Shown here: positions 11,479 through 20,664 of the stretch, piece by piece
Layout: every line of letters starts with the position of its first letter
Numbering within the stretch: the stretch's first letter is position 1
DNA from: Bacillus pumilus
GTDB lineage: Bacteria > Bacillota > Bacilli > Bacillales > Bacillaceae
Reading direction: 5' to 3'
DNA: 61,711 bases
Assembly (NCBI RefSeq): GCF_002744245.1
Contig: NZ_NKHG01000043.1
Span: forward strand, 1-61,711
Position numbers and translations under genes: made by a program
Notes under the pieces: model-generated
Told to the model about the DNA's origin: nothing
Databases searched by the model: none
What the model saw: only the letters and a program-made list of their open reading frames with translations

Positions 11479-11729
11479 AGGAAAATAGATATAAAACGAG
11501 AAAAAAATAGTTGATTTTGATCTTCTGCATAGGATAAAATTCTGTTTAATCAATGTGTCAGTCCTGTCCAAATTTGAAGTTTACCCCCAGATATGATTGG
11601 GAAAAAGGTCTTTAGGCTGTAAAAAAATTAAATAAAATAAGCATATTTCATTTAATTTACAAATAAAGTATAATTTTGGTGTCGGACATTTAGAGCGTAG
11701 CAGACGAATTCATTGCGGGAGCTGAGATC
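11479..11729. other. AT-rich intergenic region ahead of spo0E
   Basis: This 250-base stretch holds no open frame with an SD. Near its end is a possible -10 TATAAT at about 11670 with only a weak -35 17 bases upstream. In B. subtilis spo0E is AbrB-repressed from a similarly AT-rich leader, but I cannot delimit an AbrB site here. Confidence 0.4.
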
Positions 11730-11972
11730 ATGAATATTTATGTAAGGAAAGAACAGTTGCTAATGTCTATTGATGAGAAGAGAAAACAGATGGTAGAAGC
11801 TGCTCAAGTGGAAGGGTATACAGGTGAGACGACAATTAAATACAGTCAAGAACTGGACAACCTGATGAATGAGTACCAGCATCTGCTTTTTCATGAGAAA
11901 CATTCTGTTGCCTCCTTTCATGATCTTGTGTCCCAAATGAGTCTCTTATCTGTGAATCGTCCCTCTTATTGA
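11730..11972 (+). CDS. spo0E: Spo0E-type aspartyl phosphatase of Spo0A~P
   Basis: Spo0E-family phosphatases dephosphorylate Spo0A~P and so delay sporulation. The 80-residue protein has the family helix pair and the signature SQELD (in YSQELDNLMNEY) plus the preceding EEKRKQM-type helix. A second in-frame ATG (residue 12) is possible; the first has only a weak SD (GGGAGC), so the N-terminus is uncertain. Its place beside kinD identifies it as spo0E rather than a paralogue. The eag gene that lies between spo0E and kinD in B. subtilis is not seen. Confidence 0.85.
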   Translation: MNIYVRKEQLLMSIDEKRKQMVEAAQVEGYTGETTIKYSQELDNLMNEYQHLLFHEKHSVASFHDLVSQMSLLSVNRPSY

Positions 11973-11974
11973 CA

Positions 11975-12007
11975 TGAAAAAACCGGTCTTGCATAAGCAA
12001 AACCGGC
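11975..12007 (-). terminator. Terminator of kinD (convergent with spo0E)
   Basis: Minus strand: CCGGTTTTGC / GCAAGACCGG hairpin followed by TTTTTT. The stem carries one mismatch. Confidence 0.8.
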
Positions 12008-12019
12008 TGAATGCTTCAG

Positions 12020-13528
12020 CTAAACAGATTGAGCGGAAGGGAGAATGATCATAACTGTTGTTCCTTTATTCACTTCGCTATGAATATCGATTGTCCCGCC
12101 ATACATTGAAATGATTCGCTTGCACACGACAAGCCCAAGGCCTGTTCCTTTTTCCTTCGACGTAATAAATGGAAGGAAGATATGCTTTAGCATCTCTTCT
12201 GGTATGCCTTCACCCGTATCCCTCACTTTAATGATGACATGTTCTTTCTCAGCCTCAATCACAATCTTCAAATGACCGCCATTTGGCATAGCTTCTAAAG
12301 AATTTTTTGCTACATTTAATACGACTTGTTTAATGTGATCCTTCGTGCAATATACACCAACATCTTGAATTGTATTGATTTGCAAATCAACCTCGACATT
12401 ATAAAGGTTAGCCTCAGAGAAAACGATCGGCATGATTTCACTCACAATTTCTTTCACTGAATTATTCTTCCATTTTTCTGCAGTGGGTTTTCCTAACACA
12501 AGAAACTCACTGACTATTTGGTTAATCCGTTTGATTTCTTCCTCTATGACAGAAAAATAGAGCTGATCTTCATCTGAATGATACTTCTTTTGCAGCAGCT
12601 GTATAAATCCGCTGATGCCTGTTAATGGGTTGCGGATTTCGTGCGCCGTACTTGCTGCGAGTGTTCCAATCAATTCAAGCTTTTGCGCTTCATTTTGATG
12701 ACGCTCTTGCTGGGTTTTCCTTCTTAAAATGATATATTGGACAAGTGTGAATAGGATATTTAATAAAATAAATGCACTGGATAAGGGAAACAGCATAACA
12801 GACAGCACTTCACTTGTTGTAGCACGCTGCGGATAAACCTCTAGCTTCCAGCTGTTTTCATCTAAATATGTAGACACGGTGCTGCCTTTTTCTGATGCTG
12901 GATGCGGTCCACTTGTAAACACAACATGGCCATTTTGGTTCAGCATCTTAAAATGCAGCTCTGGATTCAATACATTCATAATGTTTCTTAAATAATCAAT
13001 TTGAATAGCTGCGACTAGCACATTGGTGACTTGTTCGTTTTCATCCAAAACTGGTACACAAATGGAGAGAATCCGCTGTTTTGTAATTCTACTCACATAG
13101 TTATCCGTGATCACGGTCTGCTTTGTCACCTGAATGCGCTTAAAATAATCTCTGAAGGATAGATTGATTTTTTCCTTTAACGGCGTGGTGCTTGCTGTTA
13201 CATTCCCTTTTTTGTCTAGGAGATACAAGCCTGAAAAACGAGGTTCTTGTTTATAGATTTTCTCTATGATGTTCTGCACTTTTTTCGTTTCCAACGGCTG
13301 GTCAAATCCCATGGAAAGGGATGATAATCTCGCTTCTGTTTCACTAATTAAATAATTCATTTGGTTTTTGTGAATATTTAACATAAGTATGGCGGTTTGT
13401 TTGTTTTTTAAATCAATTTTTTCCGTTTCTTTTTCGTAGATAAAATAACTAATGATTAGGGTTGGAATTATCACCAAAATAAGGTACAGCCTGATCTTCT
13501 TCCAAAACCCTTTCAGTATACTCATCAT
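12020..13528 (-). CDS. kinD: Membrane sporulation kinase KinD
   Basis: KinD is a two-transmembrane histidine kinase of the phosphorelay, 502 residues. The first membrane segment is about residues 13-30. A PDC/dCache-like extracellular sensor follows (YLLDKKGNV, FRDYFKRI), then a second membrane segment near residues 243-265. The HisKA domain has STAHEIRNPLTGISGF with His296. The ATPase motifs are NVAKNSLEAMPNG, RDTGEGIP and KGTGLGLVVC. In B. subtilis KinD feeds Spo0A in biofilm and early sporulation decisions. The ATG at 13528 gives close to the B. subtilis length. Confidence 0.92.
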   Translation of the reverse strand: MMSILKGFWKKIRLYLILVIIPTLIISYFIYEKETEKIDLKNKQTAILMLNIHKNQMNYLISETEARLSSLSMGFDQPLETKKVQNIIEKIYKQEPRFSGLYLLDKKGNVTASTTPLKEKINLSFRDYFKRIQVTKQTVITDNYVSRITKQRILSICVPVLDENEQVTNVLVAAIQIDYLRNIMNVLNPELHFKMLNQNGHVVFTSGPHPASEKGSTVSTYLDENSWKLEVYPQRATTSEVLSVMLFPLSSAFILLNILFTLVQYIILRRKTQQERHQNEAQKLELIGTLAASTAHEIRNPLTGISGFIQLLQKKYHSDEDQLYFSVIEEEIKRINQIVSEFLVLGKPTAEKWKNNSVKEIVSEIMPIVFSEANLYNVEVDLQINTIQDVGVYCTKDHIKQVVLNVAKNSLEAMPNGGHLKIVIEAEKEHVIIKVRDTGEGIPEEMLKHIFLPFITSKEKGTGLGLVVCKRIISMYGGTIDIHSEVNKGTTVMIILPSAQSV

Positions 13529-13729
13529 TCATCGCTCCAACGTATTACCTAATAGACTTATTATAGCATTGAACCTATCTATATTACGATTACTTGTGTG
13601 ATTTTTAAAAAATTAGGTGATTCGTTCTGGTCTCATTTTCATGCTAATCATGAATCAAGATGTTGACATTTTACTTATTGTTTATTAATGTCACATTAGT
13701 AGGTTGCATTTCATAAAGGATGATAAAAA

Positions 13730-14185
13730 ATGGAAAATCTTAATGTTGAGAAATCTTTGAAATTATTTATTGTATTATCACGTGCCTATCGGTCAATTAA
13801 TCATCACATGAACAAACATATAGTTAAACACGGTCTGAATCCGACTGAATTTGCTGTACTAGAATTGCTATATCATAAAGGTGATCAGCCGCTGCAGCAA
13901 ATCGGCGATAAGATTCTACTAGCAAGCGGAAGCATCACATATGTGGTCGATAAATTGGAAAAAAAAGAACTACTCAGTCGTAAGGCTTGTGCGGATGACC
14001 GCAGGGTGACATTTGCCCATATTACGGAACAAGGACGAGCTTTGCTTGATGACATCTTCCCAGATCATGCGAAAGAAATTCATGAGATGATTAGTGTGCT
14101 GAGTGAAGAAGAGAAGGATGCTTGCATCGATATGCTCAAACATGTAGGACTGCGTGCAAAACATTTATATGACCATAAAGAATAA
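13730..14185 (+). CDS. mhqR: MarR-family repressor MhqR
   Basis: This is a 151-residue winged-helix MarR regulator with recognition helix region ILLASGSITYVVDKLEKK and wing DDRRVTFAHITEQG. The kinD-mhqR-motB order matches B. subtilis ykvE (mhqR), which represses quinone and azo-compound detoxification genes at other loci. I see no redox cysteine pair. The ATG at 13730 has SD AAAGGATG. Family is sure; the MhqR name rests on synteny. Confidence 0.85.
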   Translation: MENLNVEKSLKLFIVLSRAYRSINHHMNKHIVKHGLNPTEFAVLELLYHKGDQPLQQIGDKILLASGSITYVVDKLEKKELLSRKACADDRRVTFAHITEQGRALLDDIFPDHAKEIHEMISVLSEEEKDACIDMLKHVGLRAKHLYDHKE

Positions 14186-14195
14186 ACACATAAAA

Positions 14196-14417
14196 AAGGA
14201 AGCCGCTGGCTTCCTTCCAGCGTGTAGACAAACCCTCGCATTCTTTGTCAGTCCTGCGTACCGGTGCTCACGAATGTCAAATTCGCTCCGCGCCGGTACT
14301 CGTCCTTCCTAGACTTCAAAGGTTTTCTATCACGCTGAAAAGAAGACAAAGGGCTAAAATAAAGATCATTTTAGCCCTTTGTCAACAATCTGAAAGGAAG
14401 CCGCTGGCTTTCTTCTT
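14196..14417. repeat. Structured intergenic repeat-like element between mhqR and motB
   Basis: About 220 bases packed with inverted and direct repeats. GGAAGCC-GCT-GGCTTCC at 14200 recurs at 14397 as GGAAGCCGCTGGCTTTC. CAGCGTGTAGA (from 14219) pairs with TCTATCACGCTG (from 14325). Nested inside is a stem GTACCGGTGC / GCGCCGGTAC with a further CGAAT / ATTCG stem in its loop. No protein is coded. The terminator of motB lies in its right part. It resembles a non-coding interspersed or MITE-like element, but copy number in the genome cannot be seen here. Confidence 0.5.
14346..14385 (-). terminator. Terminator of motAB
   Basis: A perfect 16-bp stem, GACAAAGGGCTAAAAT pairing with its complement across a 7-base loop. 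Leftward it is followed by CTTCTTTTC, downstream of the motB stop. Confidence 0.8.
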
Positions 14418-15182
14418 TTATTTCGTTTTTTTCTCAATCGGTAAAATGAGTACTTCTACGCGTCTGTTTTTACTTCTGCCTTCCGCTGTATCGTTTGAGG
14501 CAATCGGCTTAAATTCACCGTACCCTTTTGTACTAAAGTTCTCTTGGTCTAGGCTGCTGTTCTCTAGTAGAATATTTAAGAAGTTGACAGCACGAATGGC
14601 GCTTAAATACCAGTTGGATTCAAATTCTGAATTTCTGATGGGTACATTATCTGTATGTCCGCTAATGACAATGTCACGTGCGGGGTTAATGACGAGCAGC
14701 TTTGAAATTTCTTTTGCTAACGGGACATCTTGCGGCCGAATGACCGCTCGGCCGGAATCAAAGAAAATACTGTCTTCAATTGTAATAAGCAAACCTTCAT
14801 CTGTGAGCTTTGTTTCAAGCTTAGACCCAAGGTTTTTATTTGTAATGAATGAATCCACTTGTTTTTTGACCTTTGTGAGTACCGCTTGATCTCGTGCTTT
14901 TGCTTTGGCTTCTTCATCTTCCTCTGCTGATTTCTTGATTTGATCACTGTTTTCGGTTTCCTCAGTGCTTTGCATGCTTGATTGATCCATAACACCAGTA
15001 CCACCAGTAAAGACAACATTAAAAGACTTGGCCATCTGTTCATATTTTGCAGCATCAATGGAACTAGATGCAAAGAGCACAATGAAGAGGGCGAGAAGAA
15101 GCGTAAGAAGATCGGCATAAGGGATCAGCCAAGACTCATCTACATGTTCATCGTGATCATTTTTTTTACGTTTCCTAGCCAT
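14418..15182 (-). CDS. motB: Flagellar stator protein MotB
   Basis: MotB forms the proton-driven stator with MotA and anchors it to peptidoglycan. The 254-residue protein has one membrane helix (about residues 19-40) carrying the essential proton-binding Asp24 in IPYADLLTLL. The C-terminal OmpA-like domain is marked by ISGHTDNVPI and RAVNFL. The frame extends upstream to 15218, but the ATG at 15182 has SD AAGGAGAAA and overlaps the motA stop by eight bases (ATGGCTAG), typical of coupled motAB. Confidence 0.95.
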   Translation of the reverse strand: MARKRKKNDHDEHVDESWLIPYADLLTLLLALFIVLFASSSIDAAKYEQMAKSFNVVFTGGTGVMDQSSMQSTEETENSDQIKKSAEEDEEAKAKARDQAVLTKVKKQVDSFITNKNLGSKLETKLTDEGLLITIEDSIFFDSGRAVIRPQDVPLAKEISKLLVINPARDIVISGHTDNVPIRNSEFESNWYLSAIRAVNFLNILLENSSLDQENFSTKGYGEFKPIASNDTAEGRSKNRRVEVLILPIEKKTK

Positions 15183-15969
15183 TCTGTTTTTCTCCTTCTT
15201 CAATGACAAGATTTGCACGTTCTTTCGCTGGTAAGTACATCAAAAGTTTTTGTTCAATGACTTTTGGAGATTGCCCTTCAAGAACAGAAAGAATGCCTTC
15301 AATCATAATAAGACGAAGTTTTACTTCTTCTTTTGATTTACGCTTAAGCTTGTTCGCAAATGGATGCCATAAAACATACCCAGTAAATATCCCAAGCAGT
15401 GTGGCAACGAAGGCAGCACTGATGGCGTGTCCTAGCTGTTCAATATCTCCCATGTTTGCAAGTGCAGCAATCAATCCAACAACTGCGCCAAGTACACCAA
15501 GAGTCGGTGCGTATGTTCCTGCTTGTGTAAAGATTAATGCGCCTGACTGATGTCTTTCTGACATCGCATCGACTTCTTCTGTTAATACGTCTCGAATAAA
15601 TTCTGCACTTTGGCCATCAACCGCCATGCTTAAGCCGTTCTTTAGAAAATCATCATCGACTTCCTCAAGATTTGCTTCTAATGCTAAAAGCCCTTCACGA
15701 CGAGCAATTTGTGCCCAGTTTGAAAAAAGAGGGATCATTTCTTGAATCGTTGGTAGCTGGCTGTCTTTGAAAATTTTGCCGAACAATTTTGGCGTTTTCT
15801 TAATCTCACTAGATGGGAATGCAATGACAACAGCTGCAATGGTCCCGACAATAATGATCAATATAGCCGCCGGGTTGATAAGAGCGGTTAGACTCACACC
15901 TTTCAAAACCATACCGACACTCAGTGCAATAAATGCTAAAATAACTCCAATTAACGATGTTTTGTCCAT
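15175..15969 (-). CDS. motA: Flagellar stator protein MotA
   Basis: This 264-residue proton-channel subunit has four membrane helices: two N-terminal (ILAFIALSVGMVLKG, AAILIIIVGTIAAVV) and two near residues 150-200. The large cytoplasmic loop has the conserved charged residues that face FliG. The motif TAGTYAPTLGVLGAVVG-like stretch (here QAGTYAPTLGVLGAVVG) marks the third helix. It is cotranscribed with motB from a SigD promoter. Confidence 0.95.
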   Translation of the reverse strand: MDKTSLIGVILAFIALSVGMVLKGVSLTALINPAAILIIIVGTIAAVVIAFPSSEIKKTPKLFGKIFKDSQLPTIQEMIPLFSNWAQIARREGLLALEANLEEVDDDFLKNGLSMAVDGQSAEFIRDVLTEEVDAMSERHQSGALIFTQAGTYAPTLGVLGAVVGLIAALANMGDIEQLGHAISAAFVATLLGIFTGYVLWHPFANKLKRKSKEEVKLRLIMIEGILSVLEGQSPKVIEQKLLMYLPAKERANLVIEEGEKQNG

Positions 15970-16008
15970 TATCTCACCAAATCCTTTAACTATCTTTTTC
16001 TATAGTTA

Positions 16009-16035
16009 ATATCGGTGTGTTCTAGAAGGGTTTTA
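16009..16035 (-). promoter_or_regulatory. SigD promoter of motAB
   Basis: Minus strand: TAAA (16035-16032), a 15-base spacer and ACCGATAT (16016-16009). The consensus is TAAA-N15-GCCGATAW, so only the first -10 base differs. Confidence 0.85.
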
Positions 16036-16101
16036 GTCAGAATATAAAATTAAGACAGTTTCTGTGAAGAAATTTTGACGAAAGCGCTTTCTATATACCG
16101 T

Positions 16102-16135
16102 AAAAAGAAACTCCCTCTTTAATAGAAGGGAGTTT
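16102..16135 (-). terminator. Terminator downstream of clpE and the small gene
   Basis: AAACTCCCT(T)CT / AGAGGGAGTTT stem read leftward and followed by CTTTTT. Confidence 0.8.
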
Positions 16136-16229
16136 CCAGTTGATTTTTTTGAGCTGTTTCATTTAAAAGTAGCTCTGTTAATTTTTCTTCATACATGATT
16201 TTGATAAGGTCATAGCTCCAGTTCATCAT
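16119..16229 (-). CDS. Small protein, 36 residues, downstream of clpE
   Basis: A short leftward frame beginning MMNWSYDLIKIMYEEKLTEL has SD AGAGGTGG five bases before its ATG. Longer in-frame starts to 16307 lack an SD. The peptide is amphipathic and acidic. It follows clpE and precedes the shared terminator, so it is probably on the clpE transcript. A gene of similar size sits at this place in B. subtilis, as I recall; function unknown. Confidence 0.6.
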   Translation of the reverse strand: MMNWSYDLIKIMYEEKLTELLLNETAQKNQLETPFY

Positions 16230-16343
16230 GTGATCCACCTCTTTTCTTTTATCGTAAAGGAAAAGAGACGGGTGAGCGTCAGCGTACAGGTGGAACTTAG
16301 CCATCACAATATGATGGAGCTTCTCATCCTCCTTAGGATGTAC

Positions 16344-18446
16344 TTATCCTTTTTTCACAACGATTTCATCATGTTCAACATCAACTGTAAAACCGGAAAG
16401 CTGTTCTTCTTCAAGCAAGGCCTCAGTCATTTGATCCTCGACGTGCTCTTGAATGGTTCTTCGTAATGGACGGGCACCAAATGCAGGATGATATCCAAGC
16501 TCTGCTATTTTTTCTTTTGCTTCTTTTGTAACGTGAACCGTTAGATTTTGCTCTTTTAATTGCTCTGATAGCTCATTGAGCAGAAGATCAACAATCTGAA
16601 CTAAATCGTCTTTGTCTAATGAGTCAAACTGAATGATGCTATCAAAACGGTTCAAAAATTCTGGTTTGAAATACGCGCTGAGTGAATCAATCAGTGATTG
16701 TTCCTCAATCGCTTCTTCCTGATCAGACTGGAACCCGACTTTCACTGTTTTATCAGTGCTGCCTGCATTACTTGTCATGATGATGACCGTGTCTTTAAAG
16801 CTGACGGTTCTACCTTGGCTATCTGTTAATCGGCCATCCTCCATGATTTGCAAGAACATGTGCTGGACATCAGGATGTGCTTTTTCGATTTCATCGAGCA
16901 AAATGATGCTATATGGTTTTCTGCGGACCTTTTCAGTGAGCTGACCAGCTTCATCATGACCAATGTAACCAGGAGGGGAACCGATGATTTTGGATACGGA
17001 GTGTTTCTCCATGTACTCACTCATATCTAAACGAATGATTGCATCTTTTGAACCGAATAATTCTTCAGCTAATGTTTTAGACAATTCGGTTTTTCCGACA
17101 CCTGTTGGTCCAACGAAAAGGAAGGAGCCAGTCGGTCTATGTTTTGACTTTAAGCCAGCTCTGCTTCTTTTCACAGCTTTCGCCACTTTTTCAACCGCAT
17201 GTTCTTGACCAATGACTCGTGCTTTTAAGCGGACGTCAATTTCTTTCATTTTTGTTTGTTCGTCTGCTTGCAGTTTACCGACTGGAATGCCGGTTTTTTG
17301 TTCCACAATGGCTTGAATGTCTTCAGCTGTGACGACATGTTCTTTGTGATTTGTTTTATTTTGAAGTCTTGCTTCAATCGCTTCTTCTTCATCTCGAAGC
17401 TTCGCTGCTTTTTCATATTGTTCTTCTTTTAAAGCAGCTTGTTTTTCAGCGGCGATTTGCGCAAGACGGTTTGTCAGTTCATCTTCACTTGCTACATCAA
17501 AAGTGAGGTTCGCTTTTGAACCTGCTTCATCCATTAAATCAATGGCTTTATCCGGCAAGTGGCGGTCTTGAATATACCGTGAAGATAACTGAACGCATGC
17601 CTTAATGGCTTCGTCAGAATAGGTAACACCATGATACGCTTCATACTTATCTTGAATGCCCTTTAAGATCTCGATTGCTTCGACCTGTGTTGGCTCGTCA
17701 ACGAGGACTGGCTGGAAGCGTCGTTCAAGTGCGGCATCTTTTTCAATTTGGCGATACTCTTTTAACGTGGTCGCACCTACTAGCTGCAGTTCTCCTCGTG
17801 CAAGGGCTGGTTTTAAAATGTTTCCAGCATCCATTGATCCTTCGGCAGAGCCTGCGCCTACAAGAAGATGGATTTCATCTACAAACAAAATGATGTTTTT
17901 ACGACTTTGCAATTCTTTGATTACCTGCTTCATTCGTTCCTCAAATTGACCACGTACACCTGTGTTAGCCACGAGTGAGGAAACATCTAATAAATAGATT
18001 TGTTTGTTTTTTAATTTATTTGGTACATCTCCATTTGCAATTTTCAGAGCAAGTCCTTCGGCAATTGCTGTTTTACCAACACCTGGTTCACCAATGAGAA
18101 CAGGGTTATTTTTATTTCTTCTATTTAAAATCTCAATGACTCTTGCGACTTCTTCATCACGGCCAATGACTGGATCAATCAGGCCAGCATGTGCGCCATT
18201 AGTTAAGTTCCGGCCAAGCTCGTCGAGTAAGCCTTTTTGTATAGGCTGCTCCTGACTTGGGGCATGTCCTGTTGGTTGAGAGAAGAATGAACTTCCCCCG
18301 AACAGGTTAGGTCCCATTTTCGTTTTTGACTGCTCCATCAAAGAGGTGTAGCAGTCTTCACATAAAACCATTTGGCTGCGGGATGAATTCACTTGCATAT
18401 TCAGGCGAATAGTTGCTTCATTTACTTGACAATGTTGACAACGCAT
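16344..18446 (-). CDS. clpE: ATP-dependent Clp protease ATPase subunit ClpE
   Basis: ClpE is an HSP100 unfoldase that works with ClpP in heat-stress protein turnover and helps restore CtsR repression. The 700-residue protein begins with the ClpE-specific zinc finger (CQHC ... CEDC within the first 32 residues). There follow AAA+ domain 1 (Walker A GEPGVGKT near residue 118), a UVR-like coiled coil ([18 protein letters not shown]) and AAA+ domain 2 (GPTGVGKT near residue 445). No N-terminal ClpC-type repeats are present. The ATG has SD AAGGAGG. Three CtsR boxes precede it. Confidence 0.96.
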   Translation of the reverse strand: MRCQHCQVNEATIRLNMQVNSSRSQMVLCEDCYTSLMEQSKTKMGPNLFGGSSFFSQPTGHAPSQEQPIQKGLLDELGRNLTNGAHAGLIDPVIGRDEEVARVIEILNRRNKNNPVLIGEPGVGKTAIAEGLALKIANGDVPNKLKNKQIYLLDVSSLVANTGVRGQFEERMKQVIKELQSRKNIILFVDEIHLLVGAGSAEGSMDAGNILKPALARGELQLVGATTLKEYRQIEKDAALERRFQPVLVDEPTQVEAIEILKGIQDKYEAYHGVTYSDEAIKACVQLSSRYIQDRHLPDKAIDLMDEAGSKANLTFDVASEDELTNRLAQIAAEKQAALKEEQYEKAAKLRDEEEAIEARLQNKTNHKEHVVTAEDIQAIVEQKTGIPVGKLQADEQTKMKEIDVRLKARVIGQEHAVEKVAKAVKRSRAGLKSKHRPTGSFLFVGPTGVGKTELSKTLAEELFGSKDAIIRLDMSEYMEKHSVSKIIGSPPGYIGHDEAGQLTEKVRRKPYSIILLDEIEKAHPDVQHMFLQIMEDGRLTDSQGRTVSFKDTVIIMTSNAGSTDKTVKVGFQSDQEEAIEEQSLIDSLSAYFKPEFLNRFDSIIQFDSLDKDDLVQIVDLLLNELSEQLKEQNLTVHVTKEAKEKIAELGYHPAFGARPLRRTIQEHVEDQMTEALLEEEQLSGFTVDVEHDEIVVKKG

Positions 18447-18471
18447 TTGCCATGACCTCCTTAAAATAAAG

Positions 18472-18488
18472 TTTGACTTTATTTGACC
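18472..18488 (-). promoter_or_regulatory. CtsR box 3 of clpE
   Basis: Minus strand GGTCAAA-TAA-AGTCAAA, two tandem heptads matching RGTCAAA-N3-RGTCAAA exactly, about 25 bases before the clpE start. Confidence 0.9.
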
Positions 18489-18516
18489 AATGAATGTTAA
18501 ATAAAATGGTCTGTTG

Positions 18517-18533
18517 TTTGACCATCTTTGACT
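18517..18533 (-). promoter_or_regulatory. CtsR box 2 of clpE
   Basis: Minus strand AGTCAAA-GAT-GGTCAAA, an exact CtsR operator located just downstream of the -10. Confidence 0.92.
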
Positions 18534-18535
18534 AT

Positions 18536-18564
18536 AGTATACTCTGACCTATTTTGACTTTCAA
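18536..18564 (-). promoter_or_regulatory. SigA promoter of clpE
   Basis: Minus strand TTGAAA (18564-18559), a 17-base spacer and TATACT (18541-18536). CtsR box 1 fills the spacer and box 2 follows the -10, so CtsR binding would block polymerase. Confidence 0.85.
18543..18559 (-). promoter_or_regulatory. CtsR box 1 of clpE
   Basis: Minus strand AGTCAAA-ATA-GGTCAGA, with one mismatch in the second heptad, lying between the -35 and -10. Confidence 0.85.
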
Positions 18565-18690
18565 CTGTTTTGCTCAAAGTCGGATGAAAATCCTTTTTTG
18601 CATTTAATCATGGTTTGTCCTTCTTTTCAAGAAACTTGTCTCATAGGTTATATAAGAGACAATCGAAAGTGATGGGTGCGGAGGGGTCAC

Positions 18691-19734
18691 ATGAAACGTT
18701 CAAATGAATCCGCTTTTCAGCTTGCCTTTGTATATGTAGGAACAGTGGTTGGAGCTGGGTTTGCGACAGGTAAAGAAATCGTAGAATTTTTTGTTCGTTT
18801 TGGCTGGATTGGATTGATTGGAATTCTGATTAGCGGCGCTATTTTTACTGGGCTTGGCGCAAAAATGATGCTCATTTCTAAACGAATTGAAGCGGAGTCT
18901 TATCAAGATATGAATCGTTTTTTATTTGGAGCAGCTGCAAGTCGATATATTAATGTAATGATGTTTTTTGTATTACTTGGCGTGACTTCAGTGATGATTT
19001 CAGGCGCAGGTGCTATTTTTGAGGAGCAGCTTGGCATATCGAAGGAATATGGTATTTTGTTAACGATCATTCTGAGCGTCGTTGTGCTATTTAAAGGATC
19101 AAAAGGATTATTTGGTGTAAACGTACTCGTTGTGCCAATGCTTATTTTCTTTTCATTGATTGTGTTTTTTGATTCGTTTGTTTTTAGCACCGGTGAAAGT
19201 CACGTTCTTGTGCTGCAAATGGGAGAGGGCGAATGGATCTTGTCTGCTATTTCATATGGTGCCTTTAATTTAGCGCTGTCACAAGCTGTATTAGTACCGG
19301 TCGCAAATGAAATGACATCTGAAGCTGTGATTAAAAAGGGAGCATTGCTTGGGGGAACCATGCTTACACTCATTTTGCTTGCTTGCTTTTTATCCCTCTC
19401 TTCATTAGACATGCTTGAGGCATATGATATTCCAATGGCCCAAGTGGTGTATCAAGTAGCAAACTCCATTCATCTAATCTATTTATTTGTCATCTTCGGC
19501 GAAGTGTTTACATCCGTCATAGGCAATTTATATGGGCTAGAGAGACAAGTGAGGGCGTATATACGAATGAAAAGCATCTATACAATAGCGCTTATTCTTG
19601 TATGCTGCTATGGGATCAGTAAAATCGGCTACGGTACTCTGATTTCAACGGTTTACCCCATTTTCGGCTATGTCAGTATCTTTTTTATTCTCTTTCTTTG
19701 CCTAAAAAAAGTACCTACATCACTTGATAGGTAA
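18691..19734 (+). CDS. ykvI: YkvI family membrane protein
   Basis: This is a 347-residue polytopic protein with about ten hydrophobic segments. The N-terminus AFVYVGTVVGAGFATGKEI resembles the unwound first helix of APC/LeuT-fold transporters such as branched-chain amino acid or NSS carriers. The substrate is unknown. The ATG at 18691 is chosen over 18676 because SD GGAGGGG precedes it. It sits between clpE and the queuosine genes, as in B. subtilis. Confidence 0.85.
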   Translation: MKRSNESAFQLAFVYVGTVVGAGFATGKEIVEFFVRFGWIGLIGILISGAIFTGLGAKMMLISKRIEAESYQDMNRFLFGAAASRYINVMMFFVLLGVTSVMISGAGAIFEEQLGISKEYGILLTIILSVVVLFKGSKGLFGVNVLVVPMLIFFSLIVFFDSFVFSTGESHVLVLQMGEGEWILSAISYGAFNLALSQAVLVPVANEMTSEAVIKKGALLGGTMLTLILLACFLSLSSLDMLEAYDIPMAQVVYQVANSIHLIYLFVIFGEVFTSVIGNLYGLERQVRAYIRMKSIYTIALILVCCYGISKIGYGTLISTVYPIFGYVSIFFILFLCLKKVPTSLDR

Positions 19735-19810
19735 AGAAGGGATAGCCTGCGTAAAAAATATGTGGTACACTATCCTCTGTGAAAATCGAACAAAAATCCG
19801 TGAAGACGGG

Positions 19811-19844
19811 AGAGGTTCTAGCAAAACCCTCTATAAAAAACTAA
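19811..19844 (+). ncRNA. preQ1-I riboswitch upstream of queC
   Basis: The element AGAGGTTCTAGC...CCCTCTATAAAAAACTAA is the small H-type pseudoknot aptamer for 7-aminomethyl-7-deazaguanine. P1 is AGAGG / CCTCT, and the A-rich tail carries the pseudoknot strand. High preQ1 should promote termination and switch off queCDEF. Confidence 0.95.
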
Positions 19845-19848
19845 GGAC

Positions 19849-19884
19849 TTGCCGTATCCTTGGATGTGGCATTTTTTATTTTTT
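19849..19884 (+). terminator. preQ1-riboswitch terminator
   Basis: A hairpin TGCCGTATCC-TT-GGATGTGGCA (two G-U wobbles) is followed by TTTTTTATTTTTT, immediately after the aptamer. Confidence 0.85.
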
Positions 19885-19890
19885 ATGGCT

Positions 19891-19929
19891 AGGACACCTC
19901 ATATACATGTGAAGGTGTCTTTTCTTTTA
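19891..19929 (+). terminator. Second hairpin with T tract in the queC leader
   Basis: GACACCT / AGGTGTC stem followed by TTTTCTTTT. It lies after the first terminator and about 80 bases before queC. It may be a second termination point. Confidence 0.65.
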
Positions 19930-20007
19930 AGAAAATAGGGGTTTTCAGGAGCCTTTCAGATGCAGCTTTGTACGGTTGTACGGGTCTGCAAAAGGAGGAG
20001 ACAGGAA

Positions 20008-20664
20008 ATGAAAAATGAAAAAGCAGTCGTTGTCTTTAGCGGCGGACAGGACAGTACGACATGTTTATTATGGGCACTTCAACAGTTTGAAGAGGTAGAA
20101 ACAGTGACCTTTCATTATAACCAGCGCCATCAAGAAGAAATTGATGTAGCCAAAAGAATCGCTGACAAGTTAGGTGTAAAGAATCATCTATTAGATATGT
20201 CTCTTTTAAATCAGCTGGCACCAAATGCTTTAACAAGAGATGACATTGACATTGAGGAAAAAGAAGGCGAGCTGCCTTCCACATTTGTTCCTGGGAGAAA
20301 CTTAGTTTTCTTATCCTTTGCTTCTATTCTTGCGTATCAAATCGGAGCAAGACATATTATTACAGGTGTGTGTGAAACAGACTTTAGCGGATACCCAGAT
20401 TGCCGAGATGAGTTTGTGAAGTCTTGCAACGTCACAGTGAATTTGGCGATGGAAAAACCATTTGTTATCCATACACCATTGATGTGGCTGAATAAAGCAG
20501 AAACATGGAAGCTGGCAGATGAACTTGATGCGCTAGACTTTGTGAAAAATGAAACGTTAACTTGTTATAATGGCATCATTTCGGATGGCTGCGGGGAATG
20601 TCCTGCTTGTAGGCTTCGGAAAAACGGCTATGACACTTATATGGAAATGAAGGAGGCGAAATAA
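20008..20664 (+). CDS. queC: 7-cyano-7-deazaguanine synthase QueC
   Basis: QueC is an ATP-dependent enzyme converting carboxy-deazaguanine to preQ0 in queuosine synthesis. The 218-residue protein starts [19 protein letters not shown] with the PP-loop SGGQDS and ends with a zinc site ([16 protein letters not shown]). The frame opens at 19960, but the ATG at 20008 has SD AAAGGAGGAG. It is first in queCDEF under preQ1 control. Confidence 0.96.
   Translation: MKNEKAVVVFSGGQDSTTCLLWALQQFEEVETVTFHYNQRHQEEIDVAKRIADKLGVKNHLLDMSLLNQLAPNALTRDDIDIEEKEGELPSTFVPGRNLVFLSFASILAYQIGARHIITGVCETDFSGYPDCRDEFVKSCNVTVNLAMEKPFVIHTPLMWLNKAETWKLADELDALDFVKNETLTCYNGIISDGCGECPACRLRKNGYDTYMEMKEAK

Noticed and set aside
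14245..14889. Long rightward open frame overlapping motB and the structured repeat
   Set aside because: It runs antisense through motB with no SD and its protein has no coherent domain; the motB reading is certain.
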